The notes: generated by a model not told the origin, from the sequence alone. Positions 49,661 through 59,773 are shown, numbered from the stretch's first letter. The stretch: 64,000 nucleotides of DNA from Labrys okinawensis (GCF_002982075.1 NZ_PUEJ01000007.1:124001-188000), one strand, 5' to 3'. Made by a program: numbers and translations.

Positions 49661-50719
49661 CTATCCGGCCTGGGATTGCGCGCGCGTAGCGAAGAAATAG
49701 TCGCCCGGAAACCTCTGGCATATCGCCTCATAGAGCTTCAAATCATAGCTCAGCCGGGGGCGGAGGCGCTCGGCGACCTCGTTTCTGTCGAGCGCCGCCA
49801 TCTCGTTCGATACCGGCGTGACATTGTCGACACGATGCGGCAGTTCCTTGCCGAGATAGAAGCTGATTGCTTCCAGGCTTTGCCTGTAGTTTTCGACCGT
49901 GCCGATATAGGCAAATTCGCTGTCGACGTTCTTCAGCGCCTTCTCGAACTGGGCCGGGCCGACTTTCTGCTGGTCAGCATATCCGGCCAGGTATCGTGTG
50001 CTGTAATTATCGAATGTCACGTCATCCACATTGTCGAACGCGTCGAATATCGATGAACGGGCAGTGATCCTCGTATCCTTGACGACATATTTCATGTAGA
50101 GGTAACATGAAATGGCATGGTCGACGGGGTCTCTCACAATGGAGATATATTTGTAGTCCCTGCCGGAATGCTTATGAAGGCCATACATATAGTGACCGAA
50201 TACGATGTCTACATCGTCGAGGGCCTGATTGCTGAAGGTCGCGATTTGATCTTCATGCAGGCAGGGATACTCATGATAGACCTGTAGCAGATTGATATCC
50301 GGATCGCTTTGCAGGGCTCGCCGGGTGCTGGTTCCCGCCGTCTTGGGAATGTGCATGAAATAGACGGCGGGCCGCGTCGAACGCGCGCGCGGATCGTAAC
50401 GGTGATAGCGGCGCTGGACCACGATGCCGTTGACAGCAACCTCGATCAGGATGGTGCCGAGCTCGCCGATCAGGTGTTTGCGTGGCTCGAAATAGACATT
50501 CCATCCGAGCGCATGCGGCCGATTGGTCGCGGCGGGAACGTCGGGCCGCTCGCAGGTCTCGACATAACCAAGCTTCTGCCGATTGACGAAAACCGAAAGT
50601 GAATCGATGGGCCGGTGCGATGACACCCACCCTTCTATTTGGGTAATTCTATCGCGCAGCGGGTTTTTGAATTCCGTATCGATATACGCAATTGCAGAAT
50701 TATCCGTCATTGTTTCCAT
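49661..50719 (-). CDS. Sulfotransferase family protein with an N-terminal beta domain
   Basis: The 352-residue protein has a C-terminal sulfotransferase_2-like domain. YFMHIPKTAGTS at about 120-131 is the 5'-phosphosulfate loop and YISIVRDPVDHAIS at 191-204 the 3'-phosphate region. Residues 1-110 are a separate beta-rich domain (ITQIEGWVSSHRPIDSLSVFVNRQKLG). These enzymes transfer sulfate from PAPS to carbohydrates or surface molecules. Neighbouring DNA is more AT-rich than the window average, and the gene may be an accessory acquisition. Confidence 0.8.
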   Translation of the reverse strand: METMTDNSAIAYIDTEFKNPLRDRITQIEGWVSSHRPIDSLSVFVNRQKLGYVETCERPDVPAATNRPHALGWNVYFEPRKHLIGELGTILIEVAVNGIVVQRRYHRYDPRARSTRPAVYFMHIPKTAGTSTRRALQSDPDINLLQVYHEYPCLHEDQIATFSNQALDDVDIVFGHYMYGLHKHSGRDYKYISIVRDPVDHAISCYLYMKYVVKDTRITARSSIFDAFDNVDDVTFDNYSTRYLAGYADQQKVGPAQFEKALKNVDSEFAYIGTVENYRQSLEAISFYLGKELPHRVDNVTPVSNEMAALDRNEVAERLRPRLSYDLKLYEAICQRFPGDYFFATRAQSQAG

Positions 50720-51397
50720 CTGGATCGTGTTTGGCCAACTCAGTTTGGGAAAGCCCTATTTTGGACATATTTCCTACATGTTTGTTCACGTTGTGCAAAG
50801 GAGAAATGAAGAAACGCGCAGCCTTTCCCGTTGAATTGGAATGCTATGCTTGCAATCTGGCTGTGCGTGCCGCCGCCGTCCGTTAATGGTAACGAAGACA
50901 GGTGGCGCAGCTGATGGAGCTGAGTCTCGTCGGGACGGGATTGCCTCAAAGGCTATCCCATTGAACTCATGCGAAAATTTGGGCCCAAGCATGCCCGAGG
51001 CGAATGTTCCCTGAAAGACCCCGGCATTTTTGACGGGTGGACTTATGGGCGCCCTGCCGTAAGATCTTACCCAAGCTAGCAGGGGCGCCAAGGCTAGCGA
51101 ATGCGTTGCGGAGGTTGTGGGTGTTCTTCTGCCGGGCGGTGCTTCACGTAGCATCCAAGAGTAGATTTCACCTGTGAGAACTCGACGTTGATGAATTCAG
51201 GACCGGAGGAATGGAGTTGCAGGCTCGTTCCTCCGTTTTCTTTTGCGGGCCCCCGCCACCCGATTGCCTGATACCGGTGCGGTCGGCCTTTTCACCAGGT
51301 GCCGTGACGTCTTTGCGACTGCACGTCCCGCATCAGCTCCCGCCGGCTGTCATGTCGCGGCCTTCGGAACCGGCGCGGTGGGCATTGCAGGCGCCGG
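50720..51397. other. Non-coding region between the sulfotransferase and FemAB-like genes
   Basis: No convincing gene lies in these 678 bases. The part next to the sulfotransferase is AT-richer and should hold its promoter. The rest, including an area of short broken reading frames near 50900-51200, shows no structure I recognise. Confidence 0.5.
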
Positions 51398-52351
51398 TCA
51401 GCAGAAAGGGTTGTAGACTTCGGGGTTGAACCGGCGGATCTCGCGCAGGGTGCGATAGAGCGGCGTCGATTTGGAGACGATGTAACGCGGGCTCGCCGCG
51501 CCGCCGAAGCCGGAGAAAAGCAGCATCGAGCCTGAATTGACCACGCCGTCGAAGTCGAAGGTCAGGCCCCGCGCAACCGCCTTCTGGATGGCATGCCAGA
51601 GCAGGAGAGGAATGGCGCCGTTGGCGCTGTCGGCCGCGCGGGTCGACATCAGGTAATAATAGGCTTGGCTGTCCCAGGCGCAGAAGATGGCGGCCTTGGC
51701 CACGCCGCCATGCCGGGCCACCAGGAAGTGGCCGCGTTTGCGTTCCAGACTGGCCGCCGTGACCGCTCGGCAAGCCGCAAAATCGACATTGGCGCTCTCG
51801 TTTCGCGCTTCCAGATTGGCGCTGGCGAAGCCGAAGAATTCTTCCGGATCCATGTCCTGCGAGACGAGATGATGCTCCTCGGCCCGGCGGATCACATTGC
51901 GCGTCTTGTCGCGCATGCCGCGCCAGAGCTGTTGCTGTTCTGCTGGCTGGATCTCGAAGGTGAACTGCACCGAGACCTCGTAATTCTCGGCTTGGAAAGC
52001 GAGTGCATCTGAAATGCCCGCATGCATTTTCTGGCGGAAGGAGGCGATTGCCGGCAGCTTGCGCAGGAGCTCGCGGATGATCCCCTGCGTCTTCAGGAAG
52101 CGGTTGGGTTTCGATCCCTGGGGTTCGACGATACCGGGGCCGAGGAAATGCGTCATCGGCGGCATGTTGGCGCTCTGCAGGCCAAGGCGCGATTCCAGGA
52201 CATAGGGCAAGCGTCCGACGGTGCGCCCTCCCTCCTCATGCTCCACGAACTCGACTTTCCCTTGCGTGGCCGCGTCCAGCCACCACTCCTCATGGAAGAC
52301 GGTGGGGATCAACGGGTCGACAACGATGTCTGACGTCGGTTTTTCCAACAC
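51398..52351 (-). CDS. FemAB/GNAT-like acyltransferase domain protein
   Basis: The 317-residue protein resembles the GNAT-fold proteins of the FemAB/BioF2-like group. It has WWLDAATQG and RLPYVLESRLGLQSANMPPMTHFLGPG near the N-terminus, then LWRGMRDKTRNVIRRAEEHHL at the centre and AIPLLLWHAIQKAVARGLTFDFDGVVN late, where the acceptor-binding fold closes. Such proteins transfer acyl or aminoacyl groups to cell-wall or exopolysaccharide precursors. The preceding sulfotransferase is compatible with surface modification. The acceptor is unknown. Confidence 0.78.
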   Translation of the reverse strand: MLEKPTSDIVVDPLIPTVFHEEWWLDAATQGKVEFVEHEEGGRTVGRLPYVLESRLGLQSANMPPMTHFLGPGIVEPQGSKPNRFLKTQGIIRELLRKLPAIASFRQKMHAGISDALAFQAENYEVSVQFTFEIQPAEQQQLWRGMRDKTRNVIRRAEEHHLVSQDMDPEEFFGFASANLEARNESANVDFAACRAVTAASLERKRGHFLVARHGGVAKAAIFCAWDSQAYYYLMSTRAADSANGAIPLLLWHAIQKAVARGLTFDFDGVVNSGSMLLFSGFGGAASPRYIVSKSTPLYRTLREIRRFNPEVYNPFC

Positions 52352-52590
52352 GCTGCAGATGATCCAGTATGATTGAAATAATTATTGAATAATCATGTCT
52401 CACCGGATCGTTTACAGAATGTTTCAGTTGATGGTCAAGGCTGTGACTTGGAAGTCAGGCGCATTTTCTAACAATAATTCCGGCCTTGCTATCCCTTTTT
52501 GCACATTAAGAATATTTAATTAAATCAAAAGTACTAACTCCATCCTGCAAGGAGGTAGCATATACCTCTTTCCACTGCCGGATCGAACAT

Positions 52591-52620
52591 AAAAAACCCC
52601 GCCACGTTGCCGCGGCGGGG
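52591..52620 (-). terminator. Rho-independent terminator of the RND efflux operon
   Basis: CCCCGCC (52597-52603) pairs with GGCGGGG (52614-52620). Read on the minus strand the stem is followed by TTTTTT. It lies 28 bases downstream of the permease stop codon and ends the adaptor-permease transcript. Confidence 0.85.
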
Positions 52621-52648
52621 GACTTCTACGCTACGGAAGGAGGCTGGC

Positions 52649-55600
52649 TTAATGGGCCGCGGTGTCTCCCGGATGGGCCTTGCCGCCGAAGCGCTGTTTC
52701 ACCCATTCGCGCAAGCCCTGGAAGAAGACATAGAGCATCGGAATCAGGAAGATGCCGAGAACGGAGGCGCCCACCATGCCGGCGAACACGGCCGTGCCGA
52801 CGGCGCGGCGGCTGACCATGGCGGCGCCGGTGGCGATCACCAGCGGCACCAGGCCGAGGATGAAGGCGATCGATGTCATCATCACCGCGCGGAACCGCAT
52901 CTTGGCGCCGAGAATGGCGGCATCCCGGATCGGCAGGCCGGCCTCGCGCTGCTCCTTGGCGAACTCGACGATCAGAATGCCGTTCTTGGCGGCGAGTGCG
53001 ATCAGCACCACCAGACCGATCTGGGCGTAGACGTCGAGGGAGAGCGTAGCGATCGGCATGCCCGTTATCGAGCCGACCCAGGCCAGGAACTGCGGGACGA
53101 ACAGGATGCCGAGGAAGGAGGTGAAGACCGCCACCACCACGGACAGCAGCACGGGGATCGGAATCACCCAGCTCTCATAGAGCGCCACCAGGAACAGAAA
53201 GGCGAACAGCACGGCAAGGCCCAAAATGATGCCCGTCTGGCCGGAGGCCTGGCTTTCCTGATAGGAGGTGCCGGTCCATTCGAAGCCATAGCCAGGCGGC
53301 AGGGTCTTGGCCGAGACATCGGCCATCGCAGTCATGGCATCGCCCGAGGAGATGCCGGGCTTGGGCGAACCGTTGATGCTCACCGCGCGATAATTGTTGT
53401 AGCGCGCGATCGTCTGCGGCCCGAGCTGGGTCGAAATCGAGGTGATGGAGCGCAGCGGCACCATCTCGTTCTTGTTGTTGCGGATATAGATCTTCCACAA
53501 CGCCTCGGTATCGTTGCGATCGCCGATCTCGCCCTGGATGTTGACCTGCCAAGTCCGGCCATAGAGGTTGAAGTCGTTGATGTAGGCCGAGCCCAGTGTC
53601 GCCTGCAGGGTGGCGAACACGTCCGACATCTGCAGTCCCAGGGCCTGGGCCTTGTCGCGATCGATATCGAGGAAGATCGAGGGATTGTTCGCGCTGAAGG
53701 TGGTGAACACGCGCGACAATTTCGGATCCTGGTTCGCGGCCGCGATCAGCCCCTGCGCGACGCCTGCCATGGTTGCCGGCTCGGCGCCCTCCAGATTCTC
53801 CAGCATGTACTGGAAGCCGCCCGTGGTGGACAGGCCGATGATCGGCGGCACGTTGAGCGCGAGCACCTGCGCGGTGTTGATCGACTGCGTTGCGCCGAAC
53901 ACTCTGCCGATCAGCGTCTGGGCCGAGTCCGCCGCCTTCTTGCGGTCTTCGAACGGCTTCAGGCGCGCCACCATGAAGGCGCTGTTCGACTGGGCACCGC
54001 CGTCGAGGAACGAGAAGCCGACGATCGCCAGATTGTCCTGGATCTGCGGCATCTGCTTGAGGATGCCTTCGACCTGTTCCACCACGGCCGTGGTCCGGTT
54101 GACCGAGGCGCCGTCCGGCAATTGCAGAACGATGAAGAAGGCACCCTGGTCTTCCTCCGGCACGAAGCCGGTCGGCGTCTTTCCGGCAAGATAATAGGTA
54201 CCGGCGGCAAAGGCTGCGACGGCAACCAGGCTGAGCACGGAGACGCGCACCAGCCTCGTCACCACGGCGGCGTAACCGTCGCGGACATTGTCGATCCGCC
54301 GCATCACCCAGGCCATGATGCCGCGCTTCTTGCTGTGACGCAGGAAGACGGCGCACAGAGCGGGCGACAGCGTCAGGGCGTTGAGGGCGGAGATCAGCAT
54401 GGCGGCCGAGATGGTCACGGCGAACTGGCGGAAGAGCTCGCCCGTCAGGCCCGGGATGAAGGCGATCGGCACGAACACCGACAGCAGCACCAGGGTGATC
54501 GCGATGATCGGAGCGGTAATCTGGCTCATCGCCTTCTTGGTGGCGGCGACCGGCGACAGTTCCGGCTCTTCCTCCATCACGCGTTCGACGTTCTCGACCA
54601 CCACGATGGCGTCGTCAACGACGATGCCGATGGCGAGCACCAGCGCCAGCAGCGACACCGTGTTGGCCGAATAGCCGAGCGCCAGCATCACGGCGAAGGT
54701 GCCGACCAGGCTGACGGGCACGGCAATGGCCGGGATGATGGTGGCCCGCAGGCTGCCCAGGAACAGGAAGACGACGACCACCACCAGGATGAAGGCCTCG
54801 ATCAGCGTCCGGATCACCTCGCCGATGGTGTCGGAGACGAAGGTCGAGGTGTCGTAGACGATGGTGGAGGACAGCCCCTTGGGGAAATTCTTCTGAACTT
54901 CCGCGAGGGTTTTCTGGATTTCCTTGGATGTCGCGACGGCGTTGGCACCGGGCGACAGATAAATGGCGACCGCGACGGCGGGCTTGCCATTCAGGCGAGA
55001 GGTCTGGTCGAGATTCTGGGCGCCCATCTCGACGCGAGCGACGTCGCGCACGCGCAGCACGGAGCCGTCGGGATTGGCGCGCACCACGATATTGCCGAAC
55101 TGCTCGGGCGTGGCCAGGCGACCCTGCGTCTGCAGGTTGAGCTGCAATTGCTGGTCCGACGCGGCCGGCTGGGCGCCGATGCGTCCGACCGGCGCCTGCA
55201 CGTTCTGGGCCTGGATGGCGCTGGCGATGTCGGAGGGCTGGAGCCCGAGATTGGTCATGCGCTGGGTGTCGAACCAGATCCGCATGGAATAGTTCTGCTT
55301 GCTGAACAGGCTGGCCTGGCCGACGCCGGGCGTGCGGGACAGCCGGTCGAGCACGTTGATCGCCAGATAATTGGTGATGAACAGCGGATCGAGCTTGGGA
55401 TCGTCCGACGAGAACAGCACGAATTGCAGGATCGAGGACGAGCGCTTCTGCACCGTCACGCCCTGGGTTCTGACCGTATCCGGCAGCTTGGCGAGCGCCG
55501 CCTGCACGCGGTTGTTGACGTTGACCGTGTCGATATCGGGGTCGGAGCCGAGAGCGAAGGAGACGGTGAGGCCGTAGCTGCCGTCATTGCCGCTGTTCGA

Positions 55601-55840
55601 CTGCATGTACAGCATCTTGTCGACGCCGATGATCTGGGCTTCCAGCGGCTGGGCCACGGAGGATTCGACCACGGCGGCCGAGGCACCCGGATAGCTGGCG
55701 CTGACCTGGACCTGCGGCGGCACCAGGTCGGGATATTGGGCCACGGGCAGGAAGCCCATCGCCAGGGCGCCCGCCAGCGTGATGACGATGGCGATGACGA
55801 CGGCAAGGCGCGGCCGGTCGATGAAGACGGATGAAAACAT
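52649..55840 (-). CDS. RND multidrug efflux permease (HAE1/AcrB family)
   Basis: The 1063-residue inner-membrane transporter has all HAE1 features. The N-terminus is MFSSVFIDRPRLAVVIAIVITL. AVPVSLVGTFAVMLALGYSANTVSLLALVLAIGIVVDDAIVVVENV contains the proton-relay Asp-Asp in TM4, and ALAAKNGILIVEFAKEQRE contains the TM10 Lys. The length is standard. It exports drugs and other amphiphiles with the adaptor encoded immediately upstream; Brucella BepE is a likely relative. I chose ATG 55840 over 55858. No outer-membrane channel gene is adjacent, so a TolC/BepC protein elsewhere is expected. Confidence 0.95.
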   Translation of the reverse strand: MFSSVFIDRPRLAVVIAIVITLAGALAMGFLPVAQYPDLVPPQVQVSASYPGASAAVVESSVAQPLEAQIIGVDKMLYMQSNSGNDGSYGLTVSFALGSDPDIDTVNVNNRVQAALAKLPDTVRTQGVTVQKRSSSILQFVLFSSDDPKLDPLFITNYLAINVLDRLSRTPGVGQASLFSKQNYSMRIWFDTQRMTNLGLQPSDIASAIQAQNVQAPVGRIGAQPAASDQQLQLNLQTQGRLATPEQFGNIVVRANPDGSVLRVRDVARVEMGAQNLDQTSRLNGKPAVAVAIYLSPGANAVATSKEIQKTLAEVQKNFPKGLSSTIVYDTSTFVSDTIGEVIRTLIEAFILVVVVVFLFLGSLRATIIPAIAVPVSLVGTFAVMLALGYSANTVSLLALVLAIGIVVDDAIVVVENVERVMEEEPELSPVAATKKAMSQITAPIIAITLVLLSVFVPIAFIPGLTGELFRQFAVTISAAMLISALNALTLSPALCAVFLRHSKKRGIMAWVMRRIDNVRDGYAAVVTRLVRVSVLSLVAVAAFAAGTYYLAGKTPTGFVPEEDQGAFFIVLQLPDGASVNRTTAVVEQVEGILKQMPQIQDNLAIVGFSFLDGGAQSNSAFMVARLKPFEDRKKAADSAQTLIGRVFGATQSINTAQVLALNVPPIIGLSTTGGFQYMLENLEGAEPATMAGVAQGLIAAANQDPKLSRVFTTFSANNPSIFLDIDRDKAQALGLQMSDVFATLQATLGSAYINDFNLYGRTWQVNIQGEIGDRNDTEALWKIYIRNNKNEMVPLRSITSISTQLGPQTIARYNNYRAVSINGSPKPGISSGDAMTAMADVSAKTLPPGYGFEWTGTSYQESQASGQTGIILGLAVLFAFLFLVALYESWVIPIPVLLSVVVAVFTSFLGILFVPQFLAWVGSITGMPIATLSLDVYAQIGLVVLIALAAKNGILIVEFAKEQREAGLPIRDAAILGAKMRFRAVMMTSIAFILGLVPLVIATGAAMVSRRAVGTAVFAGMVGASVLGIFLIPMLYVFFQGLREWVKQRFGGKAHPGDTAAH

Positions 55841-55841
55841 C

Positions 55842-57068
55842 TTACTTGGCCGCCCCATTGTTGGAGGCGGGGATCGGCGAGGGCGCGACCTTGATGCCGG
55901 GACGGACTTTCTGGATCCCGTCGACGATCACCTTCTCGCCTTCGTTGAGGCCGGCCGAGACCATGGCGGTCGCCGGTGTGGTCTGGCCGAGCTGGACGCG
56001 ACGCTGCTCGACCGCATTGTCCTGGCCGATCACATAGACATAGCTGCCCTGCTGATCGGTCAGCACGGCACCGCGCGGAATGCCGAGGACCTGGATCGGC
56101 TCGACGCCCTCCAGCAGCACGGTGACGAATTCGCCGTCGATCAGCGGCCGGCGGTTGATCTCGCCGGGCGTGGCGCCGGAGACGGTGGGGTTGGCGATTT
56201 CACCGCGCAGGGTCACCGTGTCGGTGCCGTTGGCGATCGACGGATCGACATAGTTGAGCTTGCCATCCTGCTCATAGGTCGAACCATCGGGCAGCTTCAG
56301 CTTGATGCGCACGGCGGCAAAACCACCGCGGCTGCCGTAATATTTCGACATCTCCAGGAATTGCGGCGACGGCACCGGGAAGGTGACATACATCGGATCC
56401 TGGCTGACGATGGTGGCGAGCGTTCCGGAGGTCGGCCCGACGATGTTGCCGGTCGTGACGGCATAGCGTCCGATCTTGCCGTCGATCGGCGAGGTAATCG
56501 TGGTGTAGTCGAGGTTGATCTGCGAGGTGCGCAGCTGGGCATTCGCTCCCAGGATCTGGGCTTCGAGGGCTTGTTGCGAGGCAATCGCAGTGTCGACCGT
56601 CGACTGCTGGCCGGCAGGCGTCTTGAGCAGGGCCTGGGCACGCTCGGTCGTCAGCTTCGCATTGCGAAGCTGGGCTTCGTACTGGGCGATCAGCGCCTTG
56701 TTGACGTCAACGGCGGCCTGGTAGGGCGGCTGTTCCAGCCGGAAGAGCACTTCGCCCTTCTTGACCTCTCGCCCTTCGGTAAAGGGGGTTTCCTCGAGCT
56801 GGGCGGTGACGCGGGCCACGATGTTGACCCGATTGATCGCCTCGACGCGGCCGATGAATTGCTGCGTCTGGGTGATCGGCATCTTGGAGGCGACGATGAA
56901 GCCTACGGCCGGGGGGCCGGCATTGGGCATCTGGGCGGCTGCCGGCGAGACGAGGACGGGCGACATCGCAGTCGAACCGAGCAACGCCGCGAGGGCGACC
57001 ATCGGCAGCGGGCGACGCCGGGCGCGGAGGTTGGAAGAAAGAAAAGACCGTATAAATGCTGCTATCAT
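55842..57068 (-). CDS. RND efflux periplasmic adaptor (AcrA/MexA family)
   Basis: The 408-residue membrane-fusion protein has a long N-terminal signal region (arginine-rich, then MVALAALLGSTAMSPVLVSPAAAQ). The lipoyl and hairpin segments follow (FIGRVEAINRVNIVARVTAQLEETPFTEGREVKKGEVLFRLEQPPYQA, coiled coil about 120-175). SPIDGKIGRYAVTTGNIVGP is also typical. It bridges the permease and an outer-membrane channel. ATG 57068 is preferred; ATG 57002 is an alternative. The permease start overlaps its last codons closely, so the pair is co-translated. No TetR-type regulator lies next to it. Confidence 0.92.
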   Translation of the reverse strand: MIAAFIRSFLSSNLRARRRPLPMVALAALLGSTAMSPVLVSPAAAQMPNAGPPAVGFIVASKMPITQTQQFIGRVEAINRVNIVARVTAQLEETPFTEGREVKKGEVLFRLEQPPYQAAVDVNKALIAQYEAQLRNAKLTTERAQALLKTPAGQQSTVDTAIASQQALEAQILGANAQLRTSQINLDYTTITSPIDGKIGRYAVTTGNIVGPTSGTLATIVSQDPMYVTFPVPSPQFLEMSKYYGSRGGFAAVRIKLKLPDGSTYEQDGKLNYVDPSIANGTDTVTLRGEIANPTVSGATPGEINRRPLIDGEFVTVLLEGVEPIQVLGIPRGAVLTDQQGSYVYVIGQDNAVEQRRVQLGQTTPATAMVSAGLNEGEKVIVDGIQKVRPGIKVAPSPIPASNNGAAK

Positions 57069-57418
57069 CACGCGCCCTGTCGCAAGATGCCAGCCGCTGA
57101 GGCACTTGGCATCCCCATCGCAGTGATGCGGCGCCACGAGACAAACTGGATCAAAATAAAAAACAAAAACAATTTAGTAGAATGAGCTGCTCTTTTGGAA
57201 GCTCCATTGTGGCAGATCAATGGCTTCGGCGGCTTAAACCGGCAAGCCAGAGTCGCTCCTGCCCCAAATGGGACATTTTTGCAACAGGGCCGATATTGCC
57301 CCAGCCCGAACATGGCTTTCAAAAAACGCGACAGGGCCGCAGAATCTTTCTACAGAACCTCGGCAAGAAAAGATGAGGCGTCGGCCCGTTGAGGACCCAC
57401 CGGCGCAAGGGGGACGTC
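57069..57418. promoter_or_regulatory. Divergent region between the RND adaptor and SDR genes
   Basis: These 350 bases hold no supported gene. An AT-rich patch near 57150-57180 (AAAATAAAAAACAAAAAC) is suited to a promoter for the efflux operon on the minus strand. GGGGGACGTC just before 57419 provides the ribosome site of the SDR gene. Confidence 0.45.
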
Positions 57419-58204
57419 ATGAGTGATTTTGCCGGCAAGGCCGTGATCGTGACCGGCGGCAGCCTTGGCATGGGGCTGGCCTGCGCCACACGCTTTGCGC
57501 AGGGCGGCGCCGATGTGCTGATCGTGGCCAACGACAAGGCTTCCATCGAGACCGCGCTCGCCGGCCTCGGCCCGCAGGCGCGCGGCCTGGTGGGTGACGT
57601 GCGCAAGGCGGCAGACATGCAGGCGGCCGCGACAGAGGCGGCGAGTGCCTTCGGCGGCGTCGACATCCTGGTGTGCTGCGCCGGCATCCAGCGCTATGGC
57701 ACGGTGGTCGAGACCCCGGAAGAGGTGTGGGACGACGTGCTCGACGTCAATCTGAAGGGCATCTATCTGGCAGCCAAATACGCCATTCCCGAAATGCGCA
57801 AGCGCGGCGGCGGCGCGATCGTGGCGATTTCCTCGGTTCAGGCTTTCGCGTCGCAGACATCCGTTGCCGCCTATACGGCCAGCAAGGGCGGCATCAATGC
57901 CCTGGTGCGGGCGATGGCGCTCGACCATGCCGGCGAGAACATCACCGTCAACAGCGTCTGCCCCGCTTCGGTCGACACGCCGATGCTGCGCTGGGCGGCC
58001 GATCTCTACAAGGGCGACTCGACGGCGGAGGCCACCCTCGCCGCCTGGGGCAAGGGCCACCCGATCGGACGCATCGGCCAGCCCTGGGAGATCGCCGAGG
58101 CCGTCGCATTCCTGGCCAGCGACAAGGCGCGTTTCATCACCGGCAGCGATTTCAAGATCGACGGCGGCGTGATGGCCAAGCTCGGCATCGTGCTGCCGCA
58201 ATAA
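57419..58204 (+). CDS. Short-chain dehydrogenase/reductase
   Basis: The 261-residue SDR has the cofactor motif VTGGSLGMG (about 12-20), the CCAG motif (NAG equivalent, VCCAGIQRYG), the catalytic Ser in AISSVQA, and YTASK (Tyr-x3-Lys). The late DGGVMAKLG end is typical of classical SDRs. It probably oxidises an alcohol or sugar with NAD(P). ATG 57419 begins MSDFAGKAVIVTG. The CCAG variant of the usual NNAG is common. The substrate is unknown. Confidence 0.88.
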   Translation: MSDFAGKAVIVTGGSLGMGLACATRFAQGGADVLIVANDKASIETALAGLGPQARGLVGDVRKAADMQAAATEAASAFGGVDILVCCAGIQRYGTVVETPEEVWDDVLDVNLKGIYLAAKYAIPEMRKRGGGAIVAISSVQAFASQTSVAAYTASKGGINALVRAMALDHAGENITVNSVCPASVDTPMLRWAADLYKGDSTAEATLAAWGKGHPIGRIGQPWEIAEAVAFLASDKARFITGSDFKIDGGVMAKLGIVLPQ

Positions 58205-58280
58205 GGTTCTCCGGGCGCGCTGGATTCGCCCGAACGGCGCGCCGGTCCCCTGCAGGAGCGAGGCGGGGACCTGGACCGGT

Positions 58281-59366
58281 TTATTTCACCACGGTCTCGC
58301 CACCAGCCATCTTGGGCGCCGGTTCGCCGCTGGCGGCGCTCGGCATAGCGGGGCTCACCGCCACCAGCGGCGGAGCGGTCGCGGGGGCGAATTTCGAATC
58401 CACGAATTCGAGGGCATCCTCGATGGTCTTGCGCCACAGCGACCAGGTGTGGTCACCGTCGGTGACGCGGAATTCGATGTTGATCTTGTCGGCCATCAGC
58501 GTCTCGTAGAGGGCCATGGACCCGCGCCAGAAATTGAGGCCGTCATGGTCGCCGACGGTGAGATAGATCGCCGGCAATTCGCTGCCGGCTTCGATCTGCC
58601 GGGCGAGCAGGGTAAACACATTGGCGTCGTTGAAGCGCCGGGCATCGAAGGGCGTGCCGAAGGCACCGCCGAAATGGGCGCCCTCCGGCGGCAGGTCGGG
58701 GCCTCCGACCACGGTGGCCTGATCGATGCGCTTGAAATAGCTGCCGCTCGCGCCTTCCCATGCCGTCTGGGTCTGCGCAGTGGGGATGTTCTGCCAGATG
58801 GCGCCGGACAGGCTGGCGACCGCGACAAAGCGGTCCGGCCGCTTGAAGGCAAAGCGCAGCGCCCCGAAACCGCCCATGGAAATGCCGGCGATGGCGCGGG
58901 ATTTGCGCGTGCAATGCGGAGCAAAGCGCTTCTCGAAGGCCGTGGGCAGTTCGTTGAGGAGCGCGGTTTCGTAATTGCCCGGCCCCTTCACATCGGCTGA
59001 ATCGACATACCAGCTGTTGCCGGCGGAGGGCATCACCACCATCATCGGGTTGATGCGCCCGCTCTTGATCAGACGGTCGAGCGTGACCTTGATGCTGGCA
59101 AGCGACGACCAGTCGCGATTATTGGCGTCGCGGCCATGCAGGAGATAGAGCACCGGCCAGCCGGTTTCCGGCGCCGGCAGGTCCGGACGATAGACCGACA
59201 CGGTCAAGGGCCGGCCCAAGGCCTTGCTCGGAAACGACATTTCTTCCAGCGTGCTGGCGCTGGCGCCGGCAAGCATGGTCAATCCGGCCAGGAGGCCGAG
59301 GCAAAGCGCCGCAGTCCTGCGGGCAACAGCAAAAATTCGTGCGGGTTCGGTGCGGACCATGCGCAT
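58281..59366 (-). CDS. Secreted esterase (esterase D / tributyrin esterase family)
   Basis: The 361-residue precursor has a signal peptide (RRTAALCLGLLAGLTMLAGASAS). The esterase D core includes WPVLYLLHGRDANNRDW and the nucleophile elbow GISMGGFGALRFA, with Asp in VGDHDGLNFW and His in DGDHTWSLWRK completing the triad. The family includes S-formylglutathione hydrolases and extracellular feruloyl/tributyrin esterases. The signal peptide argues for an extracytoplasmic ester substrate. The last 40 residues are Pro/Ala-rich and may be a flexible tail. Confidence 0.85.
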   Translation of the reverse strand: MRMVRTEPARIFAVARRTAALCLGLLAGLTMLAGASASTLEEMSFPSKALGRPLTVSVYRPDLPAPETGWPVLYLLHGRDANNRDWSSLASIKVTLDRLIKSGRINPMMVVMPSAGNSWYVDSADVKGPGNYETALLNELPTAFEKRFAPHCTRKSRAIAGISMGGFGALRFAFKRPDRFVAVASLSGAIWQNIPTAQTQTAWEGASGSYFKRIDQATVVGGPDLPPEGAHFGGAFGTPFDARRFNDANVFTLLARQIEAGSELPAIYLTVGDHDGLNFWRGSMALYETLMADKINIEFRVTDGDHTWSLWRKTIEDALEFVDSKFAPATAPPLVAVSPAMPSAASGEPAPKMAGGETVVK

Positions 59367-59773
59367 TTCAAGCTCGTATTGTGCCGTGCGACAAGCGAAT
59401 TCGTCGAAAGCCGGCGATCGCTGCCCGCATCCATCGCATGGTTGCCGCGCTGAGGCCGTTTGACCCGCCGCTTATGCCGACAAGCTGTGTCGCAAATTAG
59501 GAAAACAAAAACAATTTCTAGCCTTTGCGCTGCCGGAGCGTCGTTTTGTCGAACAGCGTGGCGATGATGCAACAGGACATGCAACTTTTTGGCCGCAATT
59601 TCGTTCATCCCCGGTACAGGATGAGGCCGCCACTATGTCGCCAGGCTCCAAGAATCGCTTCTGGACTTAGTCGAGCGAGGTGCTGAAGGAGGGATGCCGA
59701 AGAGCTGGCATCCTGTCGTGGCAATCCAAGCGCGCCGCGGCGACAGCAGTGATGGAAGTGGAAGGCGCGTATT
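59367..59773. other. Non-coding region between the esterase and OpgC-fusion genes
   Basis: No gene is supported in these 407 bases. The two flanking genes diverge, so both promoters should be here. An AT-rich stretch near 59490-59520 (AAATTAGGAAAACAAAAAC) is the best candidate region. No clear operator was recognised. Confidence 0.45.

Noticed and set aside
50806..50886. A 26-codon frame after an AGGAGA sequence
   Set aside because: The ribosome site is too close to the ATG, the peptide has no feature of interest, and there is no supporting context.
52607..55834. A 1075-codon plus-strand open frame opposite the RND permease
   Set aside because: It is the antisense shadow of a clearly conserved AcrB-family gene. 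Its translation is rich in His, Gln, Arg and Asp with no domain, as expected for antisense frames in GC-rich DNA.
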